A DNA stretch of 64,000 nt, taken from NCBI GenBank assembly GCA_964019165.1, contig OZ025267.1:21129185-21193184 (forward strand). Direction: 5' to 3'. Shown piece by piece: positions 58,327 through 64,000 of this stretch (positions are counted from its first letter, which is position 1; every line of letters starts with the position of its first letter). The translations under genes were made by a program, and so were the position numbers. The stretch comes from Mastigias papua (taxonomy: Eukaryota > Cnidaria > Scyphozoa > Rhizostomeae > Mastigiidae). The notes beneath the pieces were generated by a model that made no database searches, was not told the origin of the DNA, and saw only the letters and a list, made by a program, of their open reading frames with translations.

Positions 58327-58722
58327 ATGAAAATAAAGAACTTCGGTGGAATATATGCAAAAGATCAAATAACACCCGATATGATTAAACGTAAACATTT
58401 TTATATCATAAATTTAGACGATATGTATTCCCCTACAAATGGCACACATTGGGTAGCGTTTTATGTTGATGATGATAGAATCGAGTATTTTGACAGCTAT
58501 GGATTAAAACCACCACAAATCATCAGTGAAAATTATGATTATATATATAACAGTTCGCAATTGCAGTCATATGAAAGTAAGGCTTGCGGTTATTATTGTT
58601 TATATTTTATTTATCATCGATCACATGGTTTTAATTTTTATGAAATTATAAAACAGTTTAGTCTTGTTGATCTTGATTACAATCAAAATGTTATTAAAAA
58701 TTTCTTTAATAATTATAATTAA
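58327..58722 (+). CDS. Adenain-type (Ulp1-fold) cysteine maturation protease
   Basis: It cleaves capsid precursor proteins. From the ATG: H41 in GTHWVAFYV, acid D56 in EYFDSYG, Gln near 78-80 (SSQLQSY) and nucleophile C87 in KACGYYC, in the right order and spacing for adenovirus-type proteases. The family's lead-in K-N-F-x-G-V/I-F/Y-x-x-D appears at residues 4-12 (KNFGGIYAKD). Just upstream of this ATG, in the same frame, LQSWIDH also fits the family pattern. There is no TATA motif before 58327. The true protein may therefore start upstream or be made as an extension of the pVI-like protein. Confidence 0.88.
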   Translation: MKIKNFGGIYAKDQITPDMIKRKHFYIINLDDMYSPTNGTHWVAFYVDDDRIEYFDSYGLKPPQIISENYDYIYNSSQLQSYESKACGYYCLYFIYHRSHGFNFYEIIKQFSLVDLDYNQNVIKNFFNNYN

Positions 58723-58732
58723 TATTATATAC
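58720..58732 (+). promoter_or_regulatory. TATA-rich motif before the lectin-like gene
   Basis: TAATATTATATAC abuts the ATG at 58733 and decides it over the upstream in-frame ATG at 58664, which lies inside the protease gene. Confidence 0.55.
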
Positions 58733-59716
58733 ATGGGTGTTCACGACGGGTCTCATAAAATCGAGAATTCAAACGATCAATATATAAAAAAACGTGAAGA
58801 TATTGATATGCATAATAGAAGAATTGATAATTTAAAAACGATTTGTATGACAAATTCAACAAGTAATCTCAACTTTGCTATTAACATGAACTGTTTACTG
58901 AACTATAGCTTCACACGGTTATGTCAAACATTGATGTGGGAATATTATCAACAATCAAATTCTTTCTATAATTTTCCAACTGGTAATAGTCACGAGTTAA
59001 CTTACGATTCAGTAACAAGAAAAGTAAGCAAAATTTTTGATCAAAGTTTGTCTCAAGATGACGCGTATCAGAGTGATATGTCAAAAATGCCCGTGATCTG
59101 CAATAAAAACAATCGAATAAATAATCGATATTATATTGAGTTTACAGGGTCTGAACGTCTTTTATCAGACATTGATTTAAACCCTGCTGTTGGCGCCGAT
59201 GATATTGTAAATATATTTATTGTTTATAAATTGAATACTATACCGACTCATTATTGGGTAAATGGCCTTTTTGGCCACGATAATAGCGGTTATGATAAGT
59301 TCATTGGTCTATATACAAATAATTTAATTATTTCAGGCACAGTTAATAATTTCATCAACATTGGCTCAGGAGTGGTAAATGGTTATCAGCCCCATGCGCC
59401 ATTTAAAAACAAAGCAAATGCATCTGTATTAAATGTATGGATTTGTTTAAGCGTACATTGGAATGTCGCAACAGAAAAGAGTTTTGTTTATATAAATGGT
59501 CAAAAAATATGTGAATTTACATCGAGAGTTTCGGCAGGTTCGAATAAATTAACGATCGGTGATCTCAACCCCAGCGGCGTATCTGGTTTAGATGGATCTA
59601 TCGCTACATTTCTATTATATAAAGGCAAAAAAATGGCAATTCGTGATATATTACTCCATCATCATGTTCTTTGTGAAAAATGGTTTAATATAGATCATGT
59701 ACCAATAACATTCTAA
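58733..59716 (+). CDS. LamG/ConA-like lectin-fold surface protein
   Basis: 327 residues. The first 150 are polar with an early KIENSNDQYIKKREDID stretch. From about 154 to the end there is a concanavalin-A/laminin-G-like sandwich: VNIFIVYKLN, then WVNGLFGHDNSGYDKFIGLY, VWICLSVHWN, FVYINGQKICEF and a final DGSIATFLLYKGKKM, the last matching the usual G-x-I-a-x-v-x-i-Y-x-x-x-L pattern. The fold binds sugars or proteins, so a receptor-binding spike is a reasonable inference. No signal peptide or membrane segment, as expected for a capsid spike. The head of the next large protein has the same fold and the same MGxxDG start, so the two are related. Confidence 0.65.
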   Translation: MGVHDGSHKIENSNDQYIKKREDIDMHNRRIDNLKTICMTNSTSNLNFAINMNCLLNYSFTRLCQTLMWEYYQQSNSFYNFPTGNSHELTYDSVTRKVSKIFDQSLSQDDAYQSDMSKMPVICNKNNRINNRYYIEFTGSERLLSDIDLNPAVGADDIVNIFIVYKLNTIPTHYWVNGLFGHDNSGYDKFIGLYTNNLIISGTVNNFINIGSGVVNGYQPHAPFKNKANASVLNVWICLSVHWNVATEKSFVYINGQKICEFTSRVSAGSNKLTIGDLNPSGVSGLDGSIATFLLYKGKKMAIRDILLHHHVLCEKWFNIDHVPITF

Positions 59717-59728
59717 TATAATATATAA
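59714..59728 (+). promoter_or_regulatory. TATA-rich motif before the microprotein, overlapping a stop codon
   Basis: TAATATAATATATAA directly precedes ATG 59729. Its first three bases are the stop codon of the lectin-like gene. Confidence 0.55.
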
Positions 59729-59821
59729 ATGAACCATCATACATTAATATATTTTATTCGCCGTTTGATTTTTACAATACCATTACCATTAATATGGTTA
59801 ATATTATTTCAATTATTATAA
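59729..59821 (+). CDS. 30-residue hydrophobic membrane microprotein
   Basis: A 30-codon frame reading M-N-H-H and then a single hydrophobic stretch, LIFTIPLPLIWLILFQLL, at residues 13-30. A short RR pair precedes it, as in one-pass membrane peptides. It fills the gap between the lectin-like and fibre-like genes and has its own start-proximal TATA motif, which is the main reason to believe it. It could be a viroporin- or holin-like peptide, but nothing beyond hydrophobicity supports that. Confidence 0.5.
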   Translation: MNHHTLIYFIRRLIFTIPLPLIWLILFQLL

Positions 59822-59832
59822 CATATATTATA
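59820..59832 (+). promoter_or_regulatory. TATA-rich motif before the fibre-like gene
   Basis: ACATATATTATA abuts the ATG at 59833 and rules against the in-frame ATG at 59794. Confidence 0.55.
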
Positions 59833-62073
59833 ATGGGAAAATATGACGGAGTAATCAGTGATAACAAAGATTTTGAAAATCAAATTAAATTTAACATGAA
59901 CGATTTTCATTGGTCTAATGATAATATGATAAATATTAACAAAAATATTAAATTTATTCTTCATAAATCACAATATAGTGATAAATTCACGATTACAAAC
60001 GATACGTTAGACATCGATAAAGATAAAATTGAAATTAATCCAAAATCAATTATTCCTATAGATTCATCAGGTGTGCCTACAAGTATTATAAGCGTTGATA
60101 ATAATGACAAATTAAAACTTAATCTATCTAGTGATTTTATGACATTAAACAATTCTCTTTATTGTAATTTAGGAGCAGGTTTAACAAGAGATGATCAAAA
60201 TCGTGTTACAATCAATTTATATGGCTGTAATCTCAAATTTATCAATAACAAACTCTGCTTTGACAACAGCAGTCTAATTGATAATTTCAATTGTATAAAA
60301 TTAGATGATAAACAAAGATTAAGATTAGATTACTCAGCAGATGATTTTATAAAAAATAGCACGGGTAAATTATACTTAAAGATATATGATAAGCATCTTA
60401 AAAGAACGCAAAACGGCGTGGAGATTAATATCGATAATGACACAATTCGTTATGATACAAATCAATCTAAATTAATTTCAAGCATAGATAAATATGTTGT
60501 TCCTAAATACGATCAAAATGGCGATATTTATATTGATCAGACGAATAACAAGATGAAGATCAATATAAACAACTACGTGGATGATAATGTAGGTAGTAAA
60601 GTAATTATGAATACACAGAATAAGATCGATCTCGATATCGTAAATCAACAGTCAGGTGAAATATATTTTGAAAAACCAAATGAGCTTGCAATCCGTCCTT
60701 CGCCGTATTTTACACGCGATTCATCAGGACACCTTCTACCAGTCGTAAACAATAACCACGGGTTAAATCTCAATAATCATAAACTCAATTTAGACGTAAG
60801 TCCGCCATTGACTTTTAAAAATCAAAAATTAACATTGGATTATGATGCCTATTTTAAAATAACAAATAACAAATTAGATATCGATATTAATAAACTAACA
60901 ACAGACGTGGTTATTCCTTCAACAGGTCTTAAATTAAATCACGACAGAACGTTATCGATAGACACATCTGTTTTAACGTCTTTAATTAATGTTGGTTCGT
61001 TATCAGCCCTTAAAATCGTAGGAAACACTCTTATTGTAGATGAGTATGAAATGTCAAAAAACATAATTCGTCTCAATTCGAACAGCCCGTTAAAAAGAAG
61101 GTCTAATAATTATTACGACGTCGTGTGTGATAGAATTAGCATAGATAGTGACTTTACAACGGGCGCTTTGAAGGTTAAAGATACATACGTCCCATCAGTT
61201 GTAACAGAAGATTATATCAAAAATAAAGTAATTAACGAATCGTACTTTAAAGAGTTGTTAAAATTTCAAGGCCCAGCTATTTTAAACCGATGTAGTTTAT
61301 GTTATTGGGATTTAAATAACGTGTCAGATGTTGATAAAACAATCGGTGTTAATAGTGTAACAATAAACAAATTCCATAATCAAAAGCATAAATTTAATGA
61401 TTTTTATTATTTTACAACTGAAAAACAACCTAATTATAATTATAAGCACTTTTCATTTTCAGTTTTTAATTATATAAATAACGATAATTACATAATTTTT
61501 AATAACACCAATCAAAAAATCAATTTTGTAGATTCATTTCTTAAAAGGAATCAGTTATTTTCATTTGCTTTCAATTTTATAATATCCCCAGAGAAAAAAA
61601 CAGTAGATATAAATTCAACTTTATTTCAAACAGGAACTGATGATTATATTAAAATTCTTTATAACAACCAAGGCATCATTTTTCGATTTGGGGATATGTA
61701 TAAAGCAAGTAGGGATTATGTATTGGAAAGTATTATACCAACACCAACGTCATTATTAAATCGGAAAAATGTTATAACAATATATTTTAATGGAATTAAC
61801 GATATTAACGCAGACAACAGAAAATCAATTGTTTATGTGAATGGTAATAAAATTCAAGACATTGTATTAAATATTACCCCGTCGTTTATTTCATATACCC
61901 AACAATATAATAATTTTCAATTGTGCAATAATACTGATAATTCACAATCGTTTAACGGGCGATTTTATGATTACAGCATGCTGCAAAATATAAGTCAAGA
62001 AGAAGCAATAAATTTACATGAGTATATTATAAGTATATCCATAATATATAATAATATTATAATATATATTATA
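59833..62073 (+). CDS. Adenovirus-fibre-like shaft protein with lectin-like head
   Basis: About 747 residues up to the next start. Residues about 50-460 are a long series of shaft-like repeats with the pattern hydrophobic-x-hydrophobic, a loop, N-x-K-L-x-L-x: examples are NNKLCFD, NNHKLNLDVSPPLTFKNQKL and NNKLDIDINK. This is the texture of the triple beta-spiral in adenovirus fibres. From about 485 (RCSLCYWDLNN) to about 735 there is a ConA/LamG-like head (SFSVFNYINNDNYIIF, FSFAFNFIIS, IVYVNGNKIQD, FNGRFYDYSMLQ). A trimeric receptor-binding spike is the best reading. There is no stop codon before the next ATG: the frame runs on through the following TATA motif into the gene at 62074. Confidence 0.65.
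62041..62073 (+). promoter_or_regulatory. TATA-rich motif inside an open frame
   Basis: ATAATATATATTATA right before ATG 62074 is almost identical to the motif before 53454. In the fibre frame it is translated as an Ile/Tyr/Asn run, with no stop. Confidence 0.55.
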
Positions 62074-62517
62074 ATGGATTCACCGAGGAAAGTTATCAAA
62101 TTTATGAATGAAAATTTCTATCTATTTGAAAAACAATATGAGAATATTGATAAAAATGTCTTAAAAGCCGCGATAGCTTATAAATATTTATTAGCTGTTT
62201 ATTTAGACATTAAAAATATAACAATTGACCAAATATTAATTGAAAACGATTATGACCTTGGGCTAATCGGGCCTGGTCATTCATGTCTAACGTCTATATG
62301 TGAGAGAATCTGTCCTAATCGAATCTGCCATTTGCATTCTATTTTACATGACTGTTACGGGCGTATTTACACGAAATATAATAATCAAGGGCGAGGTTAT
62401 GTTTATATGTTTAATGCCCCAAAATGGATGAAGAAATGTCCGTTATTCGGTCATATCACAGGATTGTTGTATTCTATTTATTATAATATTAGATTTTATC
62501 GTGAATATCAAACTTAA
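62074..62517 (+). CDS. Cys-rich PLA2-like protein, in frame with the fibre-like gene
   Basis: 147 residues from its own ATG. The N-terminal 60 residues are helical. A Gly/Cys-rich centre follows, GPGHSCLTSICERICPN and then CHLHSILHDCYGR, which recalls the calcium loop and the Cys-flanked His-Asp catalytic helix of secreted phospholipase A2, though the spacing (HDCY, not HDxCY) is off. It differs from the parvovirus-type PLA2 at 48042, so the virus may carry two. The alternative is an unrelated Cys-stabilised fold. No stop separates it from the fibre frame, so a fibre-PLA2 fusion is possible, but the canonical motif at its ATG argues for separate expression. Its last 29 bases overlap the converging gene at 62489. 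Confidence 0.5.
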   Translation: MDSPRKVIKFMNENFYLFEKQYENIDKNVLKAAIAYKYLLAVYLDIKNITIDQILIENDYDLGLIGPGHSCLTSICERICPNRICHLHSILHDCYGRIYTKYNNQGRGYVYMFNAPKWMKKCPLFGHITGLLYSIYYNIRFYREYQT

Positions 62518-63049
62518 ATAATTCTTTTATTTTATTCCATATGATTAAATATTCGTTTGTTTTTCTAACATTATTCCGTATTTTAATATTATGACATTTT
62601 CCATGTTTTAAGAATTCAATATATATTTGTCTGATAACATATTTTAAATTAATCTTTTTAATCATATTATTATCTTTTTGCCATTCGATAATTTTATTAC
62701 AATATTCTAAGATAATATACCTTTGATATTCGCTCATAAATATACTATATTTTTTGTTAATTTCATTCAAGATGTTTAATATATAATATTTTCTGTGATA
62801 TATAGACTTCTTCTTATTATAATAGCAATCATACGGTTGTAAATCAGCGTTGAAATAATTTATTAAACATGAGCAGTTTTTGCAGTATTTCCCATTTTCA
62901 TGAACATAATAATCAATACTATTACAGTTCTCACATTCATCGCGTTCTTTTGTGATTTGATATTTTAATATCTTGAGATATTTATCACAATAAAGACAAT
63001 AGCTTTGATCCATTTTAAGAAATTGAATATGAATGTCACGATTACACAT
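62489..63049 (-). CDS. VLTF3-like zinc-binding late transcription factor candidate
   Basis: 186 residues on the minus strand. Three CxxC pairs (C18/C21, C39/C42, C56/C59) make one or two zinc ribbons. The C-terminal half is helical, with YHRKYYILNILNEI and a later NLKYVIRQIYIEFLKHG that match the layout of poxvirus late transcription factor 3 homologues in large DNA viruses and Polinton-like viruses. If right, it would drive late genes through the TATA-rich motifs. The resemblance is by pattern only. It has the start-proximal motif itself (63050-63070), which overlaps the stop codon of the next minus-strand gene. Confidence 0.55.
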   Translation of the reverse strand: MCNRDIHIQFLKMDQSYCLYCDKYLKILKYQITKERDECENCNSIDYYVHENGKYCKNCSCLINYFNADLQPYDCYYNKKKSIYHRKYYILNILNEINKKYSIFMSEYQRYIILEYCNKIIEWQKDNNMIKKINLKYVIRQIYIEFLKHGKCHNIKIRNNVRKTNEYLIIWNKIKELFKFDIHDKI

Positions 63050-63070
63050 ATGTATATTATATATTATATT
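63050..63070 (-). promoter_or_regulatory. TATA-rich motif before the VLTF3-like gene
   Basis: On the minus strand AATATAATATATAATATACAT ends at the ATG at 63049, showing that the motif is used on both strands. Confidence 0.55.
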
Positions 63071-64000
63071 TGTTTCTTCAATATAATCTTTTTTTTGATA
63101 AATGATCTACACTTCCCATGAGATTTATCATAAGTATTTTGATCATAAAAACTATCAAATAATGCTCGATGACAAAAGACATAACTTAAACATTTTATTG
63201 AATCATTTTTTAACATAGATTCAAAATCATCTTTACTTATGATAAGAGAATATTTCTTTATAAAATATTTTAAGAATACTAATTTATCATATTTAATTAT
63301 TTCTTTCATAATATCCTTTGCCACAAATGGGCAGCCTTGATCAATAAGATATTTTATAACACTGATTTTTTTATTTTGAACAGCTAAACGACACGAGTTG
63401 TCATCAAATAATAAAATATCATTTTTACGTAAATATTTAATGCATTCTAAATCACAATATTTTACAGCGGTTATTGCTGTATATAATTCATAATCACACA
63501 TAGATTCAACCAAAAATTTTATACAATCTAATAAATTATTCTCAATAGCCAATGAAAATGTATTATGTGTTATTTTAGATCCATTTTCGTGAGCATATTC
63601 TAAACATTCTCTTTTACCATCTTTCAAACAACATAAAGTTGCGCTTAAATCATCAAATTTTAAATGCATAATTTCATGTAAATATTTTAAGATTCTTAGA
63701 TCATTATTTTTACAAGCTTCGTTAATCATGTCTTCATCTGTCGGACATCCGTTTTCGCATGCATATTCGAGACAACCAAAATTATTATTTTGAATTGCCT
63801 TATAAATAGTCATTTCATCCCATGGACAGCCATTATCATGAGCATATTTTAAACAATGTATATAACCGTACTCAGCCGCAATATCACACACTTGTGTATT
63901 CCATGGACATTTATTATCATGTAAATATCTCATAATACCTAATGCATCACCTTTACAAGCGTTTATCATTGTTTTTTCATCAATTGTATCACCATTATCA
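63064..64000 (-). CDS. Ankyrin-like repeat protein (CPWD type), N-terminus beyond the right edge
   Basis: At least 312 residues, open past the right edge: the codons before the first visible Met (DNGDTIDEKT) continue the repeat, so that Met is internal. The N-terminal half has good repeats (YAHDNGCPWDEMTIYKAIQN), and towards the C-terminus they decay to plain ankyrin-like helices (for example VIKYLIDQGCPF). It ends in a basic KKKIILKKQI tail. It is a longer relative of the gene at 46603 on the other side of the element. The family is typical of giant viruses. The role is unknown. Confidence 0.8.
   Translation of the reverse strand, partial: DNGDTIDEKTMINACKGDALGIMRYLHDNKCPWNTQVCDIAAEYGYIHCLKYAHDNGCPWDEMTIYKAIQNNNFGCLEYACENGCPTDEDMINEACKNNDLRILKYLHEIMHLKFDDLSATLCCLKDGKRECLEYAHENGSKITHNTFSLAIENNLLDCIKFLVESMCDYELYTAITAVKYCDLECIKYLRKNDILLFDDNSCRLAVQNKKISVIKYLIDQGCPFVAKDIMKEIIKYDKLVFLKYFIKKYSLIISKDDFESMLKNDSIKCLSYVFCHRALFDSFYDQNTYDKSHGKCRSFIKKKIILKKQI

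Larger units (their letters stand above)
44900..64000. mobile_element. Polinton/Maverick (adintovirus-like) integrated DNA virus, right end beyond the window
   Basis: The region carries the full Polinton hallmark set: integrase, protein-primed PolB, A32/FtsK ATPase, adenain-type protease, double-jelly-roll major capsid and penton-like minor capsid. All are open over their whole length and packed tail to head. The left border is uncertain: it falls after the Tc1 remnant (last resemblance near 44.82 kb) and before the hairpin cluster at 45.87 kb. The right terminal repeat and target duplication are outside the window, so the termini cannot be matched. At 19 kb or more it fits the usual 15-25 kb of such elements. 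Confidence 0.93.

Overview
This is a eukaryotic chromosome segment, almost certainly from an invertebrate animal. It has intron-rich genes with GT-AG introns, many small DNA transposons, microsatellites, a centriole gene (CEP135), and a HEPN/NB-ARC/TPR immune-type ATPase of a kind common in cnidarians, sponges and lancelets. A cnidarian is my best guess, but nothing here proves the phylum.

Layout. Bases 1-446 hold the start of a SAP-like viral/transposon gene that runs off the left edge on the minus strand. Bases 447-6300 are repeat-rich intergenic DNA with a 107-bp tandem repeat, an (AT)n tract and a tRNA-like palindrome. Bases 6302-28395 are one minus-strand gene, CEP135. I could rebuild it as 27 exons whose phases all agree, totalling 3723 coding bases (1240 residues). 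Its introns carry several MITEs and minisatellites. Bases 32056-37864 are a two-exon minus-strand HEPN/NB-ARC/TPR gene. Bases 38.2-44.8 kb are a graveyard of mobile elements: hAT-like MITEs, a pogo/Tigger-like element, LINE reverse transcriptase pieces and a Tc1-like pseudogene.

From about 45 kb to the right edge lies a large Polinton/Maverick (adintovirus-like) integrated virus, visibly more AT-rich than the host DNA. It starts with AT-rich tandem repeats and a cluster of perfect hairpins. Its genes are packed with almost no spacing: ankyrin-like repeats, A32/FtsK-type packaging ATPase, a 49-residue zinc ribbon, a zinc ribbon fused to a parvovirus-type phospholipase A2, retroviral-type integrase, protein-primed DNA polymerase B, a repeat-bearing protein of unknown role, penton-like minor capsid, an Ala-rich small protein, major capsid, pVI-like membrane-active protein, adenain-type protease, a lectin-like (LamG/ConA) protein, a 30-residue membrane microprotein, an adenovirus-fibre-like shaft protein with a lectin-like head, and a second Cys-rich PLA2-like domain. 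On the opposite strand are a VLTF3-like zinc-binding late transcription factor and a second ankyrin-like protein that runs off the edge. All long frames are open, so the element looks young.

Read together, the genes give a complete virion programme: capsid, maturation protease, packaging motor, membrane-breaching proteins and two or more receptor-type spikes. They also supply self-synthesising replication (PolB), integration, and a private transcription signal, a TATA-rich motif placed directly before nearly every start codon. The same motif precedes the gene at the left edge, so a second related element probably lies just outside the window. The integrase and the protease are the two genes without this motif. 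Both also have conserved-looking sequence upstream of their first ATG, in the -1 frame of the preceding gene and next to poly-A runs, which suggests frameshift expression.
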